Below the pieces are notes generated by a model. The model did no database searches. It was not told the DNA's origin and saw only the letters and a list, made by a program, of their open reading frames with translations. Below are positions 1 through 9,351 of a DNA stretch of 62,668 nt, piece by piece (positions within the stretch are counted from its first letter, which is position 1; every line of letters begins with the position of its first letter). Position numbers and translations under genes: made by a program. The DNA comes from an uncultured Hyphomicrobiales bacterium (GTDB lineage Bacteria > Pseudomonadota > Alphaproteobacteria > Rhizobiales > TMED25). The stretch covers positions 1 to 62,668 of the forward strand of contig CAJIYR010000002.1 in the NCBI GenBank assembly GCA_905181735.1, read 5' to 3'.

Positions 1-690
1 AATTTAGTTATTACCGTTGATGTGCCGGTCTCGGGCAACAGAGCTGCAACTTTACGCAAAGGTTTTGAATATCCTATTCGCCCTAACTTTAACATGGCTG
101 TTAATGCACTGACGCATCCAAGTTGGTTAATTAAAACTTTTTTCCGCACATTATTATCAACCGGTCTTCCACATATTGAAAACTATGGGCCTACACGCGG
201 CATTCCAATTATTTCACTAGGCGCACCTCAACGTAAACATGTTCGCGATGGTCTTAATTGGGAAGATATACAATGGTTACGAGAACGGTGGAAGGGCAGG
301 CTCATGATTAAAGGAGTGTTATCAGCCGAGGACGCAAAAATTGCGAATTCTATAGGTCTTGATGGCATTTTTGTATCAAATCATGGTGGCAGACAACTCG
401 ATACTGCAGTTGCCCCTTTGAAAGTGCTCGCTAGTATAGTAGCTGAAAAAGGTAATATGGCTGTCTTTTTTGATGGAGGTATTCGTCGTGGTACTGATGT
501 TATTAAAGCGTTGGCGGTTGGTGCAGACTTTATTTTTGTTGGACGGCCTTTTCTTTATGCAGCTGCGCTTTACGAAGAAGAGGGAGTGACTCACGTAATT
601 AATTTGCTTTCTGAGGAGATTGATAGGAATGTAGCTCTTCTTGGGTGTTCTAATTTAAATGAATTGGCTTCACGTATTATTTCACTGTAA
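1..690 (+). CDS. FMN-dependent alpha-hydroxy-acid dehydrogenase (L-lactate dehydrogenase-like), 5' end missing
   Basis: This is the C-terminal part of a TIM-barrel flavoenzyme that oxidises an L-2-hydroxy acid to the 2-oxo acid. The reading frame is open from base 1, so the gene starts before the window; about 230 of an expected 380 or so residues are present. The visible signatures are the TVDVP strand, the catalytic segment SNHGGRQLD, and the FMN phosphate-binding run FDGGIRRGTD followed by GADFIFVGRPFLYA. These fit the LldD/glycolate oxidase family. The exact substrate (lactate, glycolate, mandelate) cannot be told from this part. It ends just before a convergently oriented tRNA gene. Confidence 0.9.
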   Translation, partial: NLVITVDVPVSGNRAATLRKGFEYPIRPNFNMAVNALTHPSWLIKTFFRTLLSTGLPHIENYGPTRGIPIISLGAPQRKHVRDGLNWEDIQWLRERWKGRLMIKGVLSAEDAKIANSIGLDGIFVSNHGGRQLDTAVAPLKVLASIVAEKGNMAVFFDGGIRRGTDVIKALAVGADFIFVGRPFLYAAALYEEEGVTHVINLLSEEIDRNVALLGCSNLNELASRIISL

Positions 691-694
691 ATAT

Positions 695-771
<77 letters not shown>

Positions 772-846
772 ACAATTAAGAAACCATTGATAGTAATAAC
801 TTACCCTACATGTCAAGTAATAAATTATTTAACCATGTGATTACAA

Positions 847-1797
847 TTATTCTTTAACTTCAAGTCCTGTTGGAACAACAACATTCTCAGAAACAAGAGT
901 CATTCCAGCGCCATCAGCAACTGTTTCAATCAACATACCAAAATCTTTCGCAAGATTATCTTCGGATAGCTTTTGCACCCTACCAGCATGCTGCTGAACA
1001 GCTTGACGTGTCGCTGCAGTAACAGGCATTGAAACACCCAATTCCTTTGCAGAGGTTAGACCTAAATCGAGATCTTTTAATAGCAAAGGCGCTGTAAATG
1101 TAGTAGTCCAGTCAAGATTTACAAAAGCATTCGATTTATACTTAGTAAATATTGATCCCATAACTGAATTGTTCATGAAATTTAAGAATGCGTGCCTTGG
1201 TACGCCAGCTTTTTCTGCCAATACAGTAATTTCTGCAAGGTTTTGTATTACAACTCCTAACATTACATTGTGTGCAATTTTACAAAATCTAGCTAGTTCG
1301 CCTTCGCCAACGTAAGATACTCCCTTAGGTGCTATAATTTCTAAGTAAGGTTTAACTGTATCAAAAGTTCCTTTTGGACCAGATGCTACGATACTTAATA
1401 CACCAGCTTTTACAGCTTTACCGTTACCACTTACTGGACAGGCTAAGTATTCAATACCCATATCGCTTAACTTACTTCTGATAGCTTCTGACTCATCTGA
1501 GCCAACTGAAGAGCAATCTATGAGAATTTTTGGTTTCTTTGCACTATTTGAAAGAACGCCCTTACTACCGAAGTAAACATCATTCAAATCTTTACCCGTT
1601 GAAACCATGGTAAATAGAACATCAACATCATATAATTCATCTAAATTAGTTACTACAGAAGCTCCATATTCAGATAATGGATCTGCTTTAGCTTTAGTTC
1701 TATTCCAAACGTTAACATCATATCCTGCTTTTGCAAGTCTAGCAGCCATGGGATAACCCATTCTACCTGTTCCAACCCAACCAATTTTATGACTCAT
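847..1797 (-). CDS. 3-hydroxyisobutyrate dehydrogenase-family NAD(P) oxidoreductase
   Basis: A 316-residue beta-hydroxy-acid dehydrogenase. The N-terminal Rossmann motif GTGRMG lies at residues 9-14, the substrate-binding segment DCSSVG at about 94-99, and the catalytic lysine K173 with N177 in FCKIAHN. The family oxidises 3-hydroxyisobutyrate, tartronate semialdehyde or related C3-C4 acids; the substrate here is not settled by sequence. It follows the E1/E2 dehydrogenase genes by 15 bases on the same strand, so it is probably the last gene of that operon and may handle a related short-chain acid. An AAAGGAGAT ribosome site precedes the ATG. Confidence 0.88.
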   Translation of the reverse strand: MSHKIGWVGTGRMGYPMAARLAKAGYDVNVWNRTKAKADPLSEYGASVVTNLDELYDVDVLFTMVSTGKDLNDVYFGSKGVLSNSAKKPKILIDCSSVGSDESEAIRSKLSDMGIEYLACPVSGNGKAVKAGVLSIVASGPKGTFDTVKPYLEIIAPKGVSYVGEGELARFCKIAHNVMLGVVIQNLAEITVLAEKAGVPRHAFLNFMNNSVMGSIFTKYKSNAFVNLDWTTTFTAPLLLKDLDLGLTSAKELGVSMPVTAATRQAVQQHAGRVQKLSEDNLAKDFGMLIETVADGAGMTLVSENVVVPTGLEVKE

Positions 1798-1812
1798 CTC
1801 TGTATCTCCTTT

Positions 1813-3201
1813 TTAATTAATTTCATTTAACCAATCGTAATTCTCTATTATATTATCAACCTCTTTCAAAAAACTAGCGGCGTAAGCGCCATCAAAAGCT
1901 CTGTGATCAAAGCTCTGTCCAATTATACCACTGCGTCTTATTGCAATAGTATCTCCATGATCTGCATCCTCTATAACAACGGGTTTTTTATTTACCCCAT
2001 CAAAAGAGAGTATTGCAACTTGCGGCGGATTTATAATGGGTGCCGTTAAATATGTGCCCATACTTCCATTATTTGAAATAGTATAGGTTCCACCATTATA
2101 TTCTTCTTGTTTTAGATTGCCGCTTTGTGCTCTATTAACTAAATCATTTAAGGAATCGTTTAATTCAATTATATTCATTTTTTGGGCATCTTTAATAACA
2201 GGAACCAAAAGACCTTTATAATTTAAATCAATGGCAATACCCAAGTTTACAATCTCCGATAACAACAGCTGTTTACCATCAAAATAGGAGTTCACTCGGG
2301 GATAGGATTTAATCGCAATACAAACAGCTCTTGCAACAAAAGATAAGTAAGAAATTTTAAAATCTTTGTTATCTTTATTTTTCTCTTTTAAATGTTTTCT
2401 TGCACGATCTACATTGCTAAATATCACCTCAACGGCTTGAAAAGCTTGCGGTATATTTGGCCAGCTGTTTGACAACCTTTCTGCAGTAGTTCTTCTTATC
2501 CTATTTAGAGGATCGATCTCTGTATATATAGATCTATCTGCTTTAATAGTATTTTGATTTATAGGTTGATTTTTGGATTCCTGAGGTGCTCTAGATTGAA
2601 ATTCTTCAACCTGAATCTTTGCTATTTTTTTTATACCAGTAGTTTTAAAATATTCGATGACTTCTGAAATATTAATATCGTTATTTGATAAAATTCTTTT
2701 TGCTAGAGGCGTAAATCTAAAACCGCTTTCGATATCAATTTTTATATATTTTTCTAGCGGCGTTAATACTTCACAAAATGGCTCAAACCAAGGAGGAGGA
2801 TCTAAAGAGAAAACTCCATCAGATTCTATGTTTAATTGCGTGGGTGCGTCCTCTTTATTAACGCTTGTATTCTCTATACTTCCCGTATCTTCAATTTTTT
2901 CTTCTAAAACTTCATCTGCTGTTTCTTTTTTAGCATCAATGTTTTTGATAATCGTATCTTCATCTTCATTATCCGTTAACAAAACAGCAAGGACAGTGCC
3001 TACGGCAACAGTCTCTCCTTCGTTAACCGTAATTTTTAATAGCTTACCTTCGTTTGTTGCCTCAATTTCCATTGAGGTTTTATCGGTTTCTATCTCAAAC
3101 AAGACCTCGCCAAGAACAACAGATTCCCCTGCCTTCTTATGCCATTTGGATAGCACACCTTCAGCAACTGTTTCACCTAATTGTGGCATTATAATATCCA
3201 T
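1813..3201 (-). CDS. Dihydrolipoamide acyltransferase (E2) of a 2-oxo-acid/acetoin dehydrogenase complex
   Basis: A 462-residue E2 subunit that carries acyl groups on lipoate to CoA. One N-terminal lipoyl domain is seen, with the lipoyl lysine K41 in ETDKTSM. A charged linker follows, then a peripheral-subunit-binding domain (TPLAKRILSNNDINISEV, near 160-200) and the catalytic domain with DHRAFDG at 432-438, where H433 and D437 are the expected catalytic pair. The commoner form is DHRVVDG, so the two middle residues differ. It lies directly after the E1 alpha and E1 beta genes. No E3 (lipoamide dehydrogenase) gene is in the window, so E3 must be shared. Confidence 0.9.
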   Translation of the reverse strand: MDIIMPQLGETVAEGVLSKWHKKAGESVVLGEVLFEIETDKTSMEIEATNEGKLLKITVNEGETVAVGTVLAVLLTDNEDEDTIIKNIDAKKETADEVLEEKIEDTGSIENTSVNKEDAPTQLNIESDGVFSLDPPPWFEPFCEVLTPLEKYIKIDIESGFRFTPLAKRILSNNDINISEVIEYFKTTGIKKIAKIQVEEFQSRAPQESKNQPINQNTIKADRSIYTEIDPLNRIRRTTAERLSNSWPNIPQAFQAVEVIFSNVDRARKHLKEKNKDNKDFKISYLSFVARAVCIAIKSYPRVNSYFDGKQLLLSEIVNLGIAIDLNYKGLLVPVIKDAQKMNIIELNDSLNDLVNRAQSGNLKQEEYNGGTYTISNNGSMGTYLTAPIINPPQVAILSFDGVNKKPVVIEDADHGDTIAIRRSGIIGQSFDHRAFDGAYAASFLKEVDNIIENYDWLNEIN

Positions 3202-3211
3202 AAGGGATACC

Positions 3212-4189
3212 TCACTTCAATACTTGTTTAACTTTGCTGTATATTCTATCAACTGACGGAATGGTTATATCTTCTAAATTATCTGCGGCTGGAAGAGGCA
3301 TGTGTGGAGTTGTTATTCTTACGATAGGACCATCCAAACTCCAAAATAATTCATCGGCAACTATCGATGCAATTTCAGCTCCCCATCCACATAATCTTGG
3401 ATTTTCTTCAACGGTGAATAATCTTCCAGTCTTCTTCACGGAAGCATTAATTGTTTGCATATCAAGAGGAACAAGAGACCTTACATCAACAACTTCTACA
3501 TCAATACCCGTATCTTTCATAAGTTTGTCTGCTGCTGCAATGGATCTTGGGACCATCATAGCCAATGCTAGTATAGTAGCATCCTTACCTTTGCGAACAA
3601 CTTTCGCAGTACCTATAGTATCAATATATTCACCATCTGGAACTTCGCCCTTTGTTGCGTAAAGTGACTTGTGTTCAAAGAATAGAACAGGATCATTATC
3701 TCTTATTGAAGCTGCCAAAAGACCTTTAACATCAGCAGGTGTAGACGGAGCAACAACTTTAATTCCAGGTATAGCCATCGCCCAATTTTCTACTGACTGT
3801 GAATGCTGAGCTCCAAATCTTGACCCCCCACCATTACCAGTTCGAATAACAAGTGGACACTTTAATTGTCCATTCGACATATAATGAGATTTAGACATTT
3901 CGTTAGCTACAAAATCCCAACATACAGCTAAAAAATCTGAAAACATTATTTCAACGATTGGTCTCATACCAGTCATTGCAGCACCCATTGCAGCACCCAT
4001 CATTGCCTGTTCTGATATGGGGGTATCAATAACTCTTTTGGGACCAAATTTATCCAGCAAACCAACTGTGGCTTTAAATACACCACCAGCACCAGCTACA
4101 TCTTCTCCTATAAAGGCAACAGTCTCATCTCTATACATTTCTTGTGCGATTGCTGCTGCAACGGCTTCTCTATAAGTTAATTGCGCCAT
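3212..4189 (-). CDS. 2-oxo-acid/acetoin dehydrogenase E1 component, beta subunit
   Basis: About 325 residues matching the transketolase-like beta subunit of pyruvate, branched-chain or acetoin dehydrogenases (AFIGEDVAGAGGVFK, DTPISE, the FEHK strand and the C-terminal domain from about 200). With the alpha subunit it performs ThDP-dependent decarboxylation and passes the acyl group to E2. Two in-frame ATGs exist six bases apart. I chose the second, because GGAGG lies six bases before it, while it abuts the first. Its start overlaps the end of the alpha-subunit gene, indicating coupled translation. Whether the substrate is pyruvate, a branched oxo acid or acetoin is not resolved. Confidence 0.92.
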   Translation of the reverse strand: MAQLTYREAVAAAIAQEMYRDETVAFIGEDVAGAGGVFKATVGLLDKFGPKRVIDTPISEQAMMGAAMGAAMTGMRPIVEIMFSDFLAVCWDFVANEMSKSHYMSNGQLKCPLVIRTGNGGGSRFGAQHSQSVENWAMAIPGIKVVAPSTPADVKGLLAASIRDNDPVLFFEHKSLYATKGEVPDGEYIDTIGTAKVVRKGKDATILALAMMVPRSIAAADKLMKDTGIDVEVVDVRSLVPLDMQTINASVKKTGRLFTVEENPRLCGWGAEIASIVADELFWSLDGPIVRITTPHMPLPAADNLEDITIPSVDRIYSKVKQVLK

Positions 4190-5193
4190 GCCCATCCTCC
4201 ATCTGAATATACATTCTCCGTTAATATACTTTCTGGCGGCATTGGTGATGCTTTAGCAAATTCTGTTGCTTCATCAACCTCTTTAATTATATCACTTTCA
4301 ATTTTCTTAACTTTAGAAGCATCAATTAAAAATTCGGCTAGTCTTTCTTTGTATCTCTTAATTGGATCATTGTTTTCTTTCCAATATTCTAGCTCTCCCT
4401 TAGGTCGATAAGAACCTGGATCAGCTCTACTATGACCAGAATGTCTATATGTCTTGCATTCTATTAAAGACGGACCATTGCCTTCTCTAGCTTTTTTATA
4501 TGCATCTTGGGCTGTTCTATAGACTATATCCGCATCATTACCGTCTATAAGTATGCTTTCTAATCCATATGCAGACGCTCTATCCGCTGCAGGATTTTTA
4601 ACAGCAGTTATTGATTCAATTGGCGTATATTCCATATAATTATTATTTTCACAAACAAAAACAACTGGTAATTTAAAGACTACAGCATAGTTTAAGGCCT
4701 CATGAAAAGCACCAATATTTGTTGTTCCGTCTCCAAAGAATACCGTTGTTACATCGTCTTGGCCAAGATACTGAGCTCTCCAAGCAGACCCAACTGCCAT
4801 TGGAAGATGCGCTCCAATTATAGCATAAGATCCCATAACCCCATTATCAACATCGGTTAAATGCATCGATCCGCCTTTTCCTCTCATTAGACCACAATCT
4901 CTTTGCATTAATTCTCCAATAACACCTCTTACTGATGCTCCTCTTGCTAATGTATGTGCATGTCCTCTGTAGGTACAAAAACTTTTATCATCTTTTTGCA
5001 TTGCTACGCCAAAACCTGCGGCAATTGCTTCTTGCCCTAGAGATAAGTGACTAGTACCTTTTACTAAATTTTGTAGAAATAAATCATAGGCACGCTGCTC
5101 AGAAACTCTTATAAGGTACTGACTGCGATATAATTCTAACCTAATCTCTTCGGCAATATCGTCATTAACCAAAGCGGCTTTTTTATCCGACAT
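4177..5193 (-). CDS. 2-oxo-acid/acetoin dehydrogenase E1 component, alpha subunit
   Basis: A 338-residue ThDP-binding E1 alpha subunit. The ThDP motif begins with GDGTTNIGAFHEAL and ends at CENNNY about 30 residues later. TYRGHAHTLARG and the phosphorylation-loop-like YRHSGHSRADPGSYR region are also typical. The length suits the PdhA/AcoA class. It is first in a tightly packed alpha-beta-E2-dehydrogenase operon. The separate alpha and beta chains and single-lipoyl E2 are equally compatible with pyruvate or acetoin dehydrogenase; a neighbouring ThDP enzyme and 3-hydroxyisobutyrate-type dehydrogenase make a dedicated catabolic role more likely than central metabolism. Confidence 0.92.
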   Translation of the reverse strand: MSDKKAALVNDDIAEEIRLELYRSQYLIRVSEQRAYDLFLQNLVKGTSHLSLGQEAIAAGFGVAMQKDDKSFCTYRGHAHTLARGASVRGVIGELMQRDCGLMRGKGGSMHLTDVDNGVMGSYAIIGAHLPMAVGSAWRAQYLGQDDVTTVFFGDGTTNIGAFHEALNYAVVFKLPVVFVCENNNYMEYTPIESITAVKNPAADRASAYGLESILIDGNDADIVYRTAQDAYKKAREGNGPSLIECKTYRHSGHSRADPGSYRPKGELEYWKENNDPIKRYKERLAEFLIDASKVKKIESDIIKEVDEATEFAKASPMPPESILTENVYSDGGWAWRN

Positions 5194-5219
5194 ATTAATT
5201 TTCCGATTAATAATAAAGT

Positions 5220-6518
5220 TTAATATCTATTGGCAATTGGCAATGTTTCTGCTGGGAATAGTGATATCACCTTACATCCCTTATCAGTTACAACAACCTC
5301 TTCTTCAATCCTTGCGGCTGAAAAACCATCCTTTGCTGGACAGTAAGTTTCTAGAGCAAATACCATACCTGTTTTTATTTCCATTGGATTCTCTAATGAA
5401 ACTAGACGTGATATTATAGGTCTTTCATGCAAAGCTAAACCTAGCCCATGGCCAAACTGTAGTCCGAAAGCAGCCATTTCATTCGGGAAGCCAAATTCTT
5501 CAGCCTTTGGCCAAACTTTTGCAACAGTATCTGTTGTTACACCGGGTTTTATTAGCTCAATAGCTTTATTTAGCCATTCACGGCACTGTACATAAGCATC
5601 TGTCTGTTCTGGAGTAGACATTCCAATATTAAAAGTCCTGTAATAACAGGTTCTATAACCTTGATATGATTGTAATATATCAAAAAATGCTTGATCACCA
5701 GGTCTGAACATTCTGTCAGTAAAATTATGAGGGTGCGGACTACATCTTTCTCCAGAAATAGCATTAATAGCCTCTACATCATCTGAACCCATTTCGTAGA
5801 GCATTTTATTTGCCATAGCAACTATGTCATTTTCTCTAATACCGGGCCTTAATTCTTTATAAATCATATGATAAACGCCATCAACCATACTTGCAGCTTG
5901 ATTAAGCAAAGTTATTTCATCAACATTTTTGATTTCCCTGGCATTTAACATCACTTGCTGGCCATCAACTATATTAATTCCTGCATTTTGTAATTCAAAA
6001 AACATTGCAGTCTCTGCTATATCTAAACCAACCTTCATATTACTTACGCCGGCTTTCTTTAGATAGCTCATTATTTCTTCTGCATGATTTTTCATAAGAC
6101 CTACGGATGGTGGAACGGTTCCTCTCATACCAGTCATACCGGCAACGCATTTTGCTGGATCAAGCCAGTCACAATTCGCCTGATGATGCATAGCAGCTGA
6201 ACCAAAATCCCAAACTATAGGCTCTTCATCACCTGCCAATAGAGCAAAACGACATAATTTATCTCTTTCCCATTCACCAATCTTTGTACCTGTAACATAA
6301 CGAATATTATTAACATCAAATAACAACATTGCACCAAGATCTGATTCTTTAAGCGCATTCTTTGCTCTTGACATTCTGTATTTACGAAGCCTTTGCATAT
6401 CAATTCTAGTTTCAAAATCAACTTCACGAAATCCAGGAGATGGAATTTCTCTGTCCCAATTCCAATTTTGATTAGCATCTTCAGGTCTTAATATTCTTGG
6501 CGAAAAGGCATTTATCAT
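5220..6518 (-). CDS. M24-fold peptidase/creatinase-like protein with an incomplete metal site
   Basis: A 432-residue 'pita-bread' fold protein: an N-terminal creatinase-like domain (LLFDVNNIRYVTGT, IVWDFGSA) and a C-terminal M24 domain. Ligand positions visible are D in AFFDI, H in GHGLGLALHE, E in ALETYCP and E in RIEEEVVV. The second aspartate expected in YxxDxxRTF is a cysteine here (GYRTCYYRTF). M24 members that lost ligands act as creatinase-type C-N hydrolases or other lyases rather than aminopeptidases. The N-terminal half recalls the DMSP lyase DddP, but DddP-specific aspartates are absent. It sits between the E1/E2 operon and a ThDP enzyme. Function unknown. Confidence 0.8.
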   Translation of the reverse strand: MINAFSPRILRPEDANQNWNWDREIPSPGFREVDFETRIDMQRLRKYRMSRAKNALKESDLGAMLLFDVNNIRYVTGTKIGEWERDKLCRFALLAGDEEPIVWDFGSAAMHHQANCDWLDPAKCVAGMTGMRGTVPPSVGLMKNHAEEIMSYLKKAGVSNMKVGLDIAETAMFFELQNAGINIVDGQQVMLNAREIKNVDEITLLNQAASMVDGVYHMIYKELRPGIRENDIVAMANKMLYEMGSDDVEAINAISGERCSPHPHNFTDRMFRPGDQAFFDILQSYQGYRTCYYRTFNIGMSTPEQTDAYVQCREWLNKAIELIKPGVTTDTVAKVWPKAEEFGFPNEMAAFGLQFGHGLGLALHERPIISRLVSLENPMEIKTGMVFALETYCPAKDGFSAARIEEEVVVTDKGCKVISLFPAETLPIANRY

Positions 6519-6658
6519 ATCTATCTCACTTCTAATTTATATCTATTATTTATTTAAATTTACATAACAATAATATACTACTTGAGATCATATAACAATG
6601 AAATCTCTATTATGCAATGCAAATAACATATATTAGGCATGCATTATTTACATGGATA

Positions 6659-8347
6659 TTAAATTGTGTATGCAAGAGGTGCCAAAGCATCAATATCTGT
6701 TACAACATCAATAATAACAGGCCTTTTTGAATCGATTGCTTTTGCTAAAGCTGGAGCAAAGTCTCCTGGTTTTTCAACTCGCAAACCCAATGCACCGATG
6801 CTTTCGGCAACTTTTGCAAAGTTAACCTCTCCAAAAGTCCACATCTCCCTTGCTTTCTCAGTTTGTTCGCCTCCATAAACTCTATCAAAACCTCTTTTTG
6901 ATTGATTTCCAGATCTATTATTATTAACAACAATCACAGCGTTAATATTCCAACGTACAGCTGTTTCAATTTCACCAATATGATACCAAAATCCTGCATC
7001 ACCAGTGAAACACACCACAGGTCTATCTGGAACAGCACTTTTTGCTCCCAAAGCCGCAGGGAAAGCCCAACCTAGATGTCCTCCGGAACGCATATAATTT
7101 TGTTTTGGTGATTTTAAATCGTACATACCCCCCATCCACATTCCACCATGGCCAGTATCAACAACAACAAACGCGTCATCTGGAAGATTTTTACTTAATT
7201 CATGACATATGCGTTCTGGTCGAATTGGAACAGCATCAGACGTTAGCAGTGAATTATATTCTAAATACCACGCGTCAGAGTATCCCTTTACTTTACTTAT
7301 CCATTCGGTTCTTGAAGATGCCGTTCCAGCATCAGCTCGTTCGACCATTTCATCTATTGTTAATTTAGCGTCACCCAATATTGAAACTTTAAGAGGATAA
7401 TTTCTACCCATAACTTCTGGATCGGTATCAATCTGAATCGCAGGAATACCAATCTTAGGGGTTGTCCAAAAATTTGTTATCATTCCTCCAAGATCAGTTC
7501 CAATAAACAGAACGAAATCTGCTTCAACAACAACCCTGTTAGCGGAAGCTCTAGAATAAGTACCAACTACGCCCATATTTAACTTATTATTACTGGTTAG
7601 CGTATCTTTACCATTTAACGATGTTACCATTGGTATTTGCAGTATATCTGCTAATTTTGCGATTGAATCACCAGCACTTGACCACTTGGCACCGCCTCCA
7701 ATAACAATTACAGGCTTTTTGGCATCTTGTAATAATTCCAATCCTTTTTTTATAGATTCAGGGTCACCTTTTATTCTATAAGGAGGAACTTTTGTGAATG
7801 TACTATCTATTTTTGAATTCAGGTTTTCATTAAAATTTTCTTGATCAACCTGTCCTTCATTTCCTTTAAATTGAAGATGCACAGGCCCCGGAGAACCAGA
7901 TACAGCAATTCTGAATGCTTGGTTAAGCATATCAGGAAATCTATCGGCAGAATCAACGGTTGCGTTAAATTTCGTAACAGGTTCAAAAGCTGGAAGATCA
8001 TCTACCTCTTGATAGGCTTTTTTAAATTTTGTTGCTTGATCACGTCCACCTGTCAACGCTATAACTGGAGATTTAGCTAACCATGCATCTCTTAAACCGG
8101 CTGCAAGATTTAACGCTCCAATAATTTGTGCGGCACAAATACCAGGTCGACCAGACGCCCTCGCATAACCATCTGCCATATATGCAGCAGATTTTTCACC
8201 GTGTGCATGTATTCTTCGAATAGATGTAGAAACCTCTAATTCAACCATAGTTGTTCGCAAAACAGCTGGTACATGGAAAATATCTGTTACACCATAATCA
8301 TCTAGCATTTTTGCTAAAACTTTTGCTCCTGTTAATTTGTTAGTCAT
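6659..8347 (-). CDS. ThDP-dependent acetolactate synthase-like enzyme (decarboxylase/lyase)
   Basis: A 562-residue three-domain ThDP enzyme. The activating glutamate is E51 in AHGEKSAAYMADGYAR, a central ThDP-enzyme M domain spans about 190-320, and the C-terminal ThDP motif starts at GDAGFWYHIGE and ends in VVNNNRSGN. The usual GxPG loop near residue 25 is replaced by FHVPAVL. It is not likely to be IlvB, because no regulatory subunit gene is nearby and the context is catabolic. Benzoylformate-decarboxylase-, oxalyl-CoA-decarboxylase- or sulfopyruvate-type chemistry are all possible. It is followed within the same strand by an M24 gene 140 bases away. Confidence 0.85.
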   Translation of the reverse strand: MTNKLTGAKVLAKMLDDYGVTDIFHVPAVLRTTMVELEVSTSIRRIHAHGEKSAAYMADGYARASGRPGICAAQIIGALNLAAGLRDAWLAKSPVIALTGGRDQATKFKKAYQEVDDLPAFEPVTKFNATVDSADRFPDMLNQAFRIAVSGSPGPVHLQFKGNEGQVDQENFNENLNSKIDSTFTKVPPYRIKGDPESIKKGLELLQDAKKPVIVIGGGAKWSSAGDSIAKLADILQIPMVTSLNGKDTLTSNNKLNMGVVGTYSRASANRVVVEADFVLFIGTDLGGMITNFWTTPKIGIPAIQIDTDPEVMGRNYPLKVSILGDAKLTIDEMVERADAGTASSRTEWISKVKGYSDAWYLEYNSLLTSDAVPIRPERICHELSKNLPDDAFVVVDTGHGGMWMGGMYDLKSPKQNYMRSGGHLGWAFPAALGAKSAVPDRPVVCFTGDAGFWYHIGEIETAVRWNINAVIVVNNNRSGNQSKRGFDRVYGGEQTEKAREMWTFGEVNFAKVAESIGALGLRVEKPGDFAPALAKAIDSKRPVIIDVVTDIDALAPLAYTI

Positions 8348-8365
8348 TTGTAGATCCTATCTTTA

Positions 8366-9337
8366 TTATTTAATTGCTATTGGGTTAACTGGCGAACCAA
8401 CTGCACCTGTGATAGGTATTGAAGGGGCAACAAATAAAAATTCATAAACGCCATCAGCTAAACAATCTTCTGCAAGTTCCTTTAAATTGAATATTTCACC
8501 CATTGTCATGCCTTGAATAGGAATAGTTATCCAGTGCCAAGGTTGATTAATACCATCTTCACTTTGGTTAGGCCGAACTTCACAACCCCATGTATCACTT
8601 GCTAAAGCAGCTAATTCTGTCTTTTGAATCCATTCAAGAGTATCAAAGCCCATTCCAGGTGCGTCGCCACCTGGGTAACCATCCCAACTGCCTTTTCTAA
8701 GACATTCTTCCATTTGTCCTGTTCGTACTATAACAAAATCACCTTTATTAATTTTGATACCTTGTTTTTCAGCTGTAAGATCAAGATCTTCACATGTAAT
8801 TGCATAACCATCTTCAAGAAAATCCTTGCCTAAAGCCCTTGCAACATCTAACAAAACGCCCCTACCGACCATCTTATCTTTTGTATTTTCAATACCACAT
8901 TTTTGTGCACCAGCAGATGTTACTTCTCTACAATCATATCCATTCCACATGTGATGTTCATAAAATACATGCCCTAATCCATCCCAATGAGTTCCACCGT
9001 GCGTTGGTAACATAACCATATCATCCGCAGCTTTAATTCCTCGTTTATCAAGAACACCAGAATAAGCATCAGTTCCCGTTCTTAACATAGAGTGAATGGG
9101 GTTAGTCCTGCCCATTGACGGATATTTAGTCTTGGCACCTTGGGGTCCTGTATGATCAAAATTCAATGCAAGTGATATCACTTTTCCTTTTTTAACAAGT
9201 TGCGCTGCTTCAATTATATCATTTGCAGTCACGTTGTTTAGAGTACCAATCTCATCATCTGGACCCCACTTACCCCAATTCTTATATTTATCAGCAGCAT
9301 CAGCTAAATCTTGTCTAGTTACTTTTTTTTCAATCAT
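8366..9337 (-). CDS. Cyclase-family metal-dependent hydrolase (kynurenine formamidase-like)
   Basis: A 323-residue member of the cyclase family (COG1878). The metal-binding motif HGGTHWDGLGH lies at residues 113-123 (H113, H117, D119, H123), matching HxGTHxDxPxH except for Leu in place of Pro. Family members hydrolyse amide or cyclic imide/ester bonds, for example N-formylkynurenine or isatin. The upstream in-frame TTG extension is not used, I think, because AAGGAG lies correctly before the ATG at 9337. It is 14 bases after an alpha/beta hydrolase gene and 18 bases before a ThDP enzyme, so the three probably act in one degradative route of unknown substrate. Confidence 0.87.
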   Translation of the reverse strand: MIEKKVTRQDLADAADKYKNWGKWGPDDEIGTLNNVTANDIIEAAQLVKKGKVISLALNFDHTGPQGAKTKYPSMGRTNPIHSMLRTGTDAYSGVLDKRGIKAADDMVMLPTHGGTHWDGLGHVFYEHHMWNGYDCREVTSAGAQKCGIENTKDKMVGRGVLLDVARALGKDFLEDGYAITCEDLDLTAEKQGIKINKGDFVIVRTGQMEECLRKGSWDGYPGGDAPGMGFDTLEWIQKTELAALASDTWGCEVRPNQSEDGINQPWHWITIPIQGMTMGEIFNLKELAEDCLADGVYEFLFVAPSIPITGAVGSPVNPIAIK

Positions 9338-9351
9338 ATTTTTCTCCTTAT

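Noticed and set aside
2657-3256. A 199-residue open frame on the plus strand opposite the E2 gene
   Set aside because: It is antisense to the lipoyl and linker part of E2, has low-complexity Ser-rich content and no family features or ribosome site.
5220-6518. DMSP lyase DddP
   Set aside because: The N-terminal half is reminiscent, but two of the aspartates that DddP uses around the metal site are not present.
7042-7368. Open frame opposite the first ThDP enzyme
   Set aside because: It is a mirror of the ThDP enzyme's coding sequence with no recognisable domain.
6659-8347. Biosynthetic acetolactate synthase (IlvB)
   Set aside because: No regulatory subunit gene, atypical GxPG loop and a catabolic neighbourhood; the same reasons apply to the gene at 22491.
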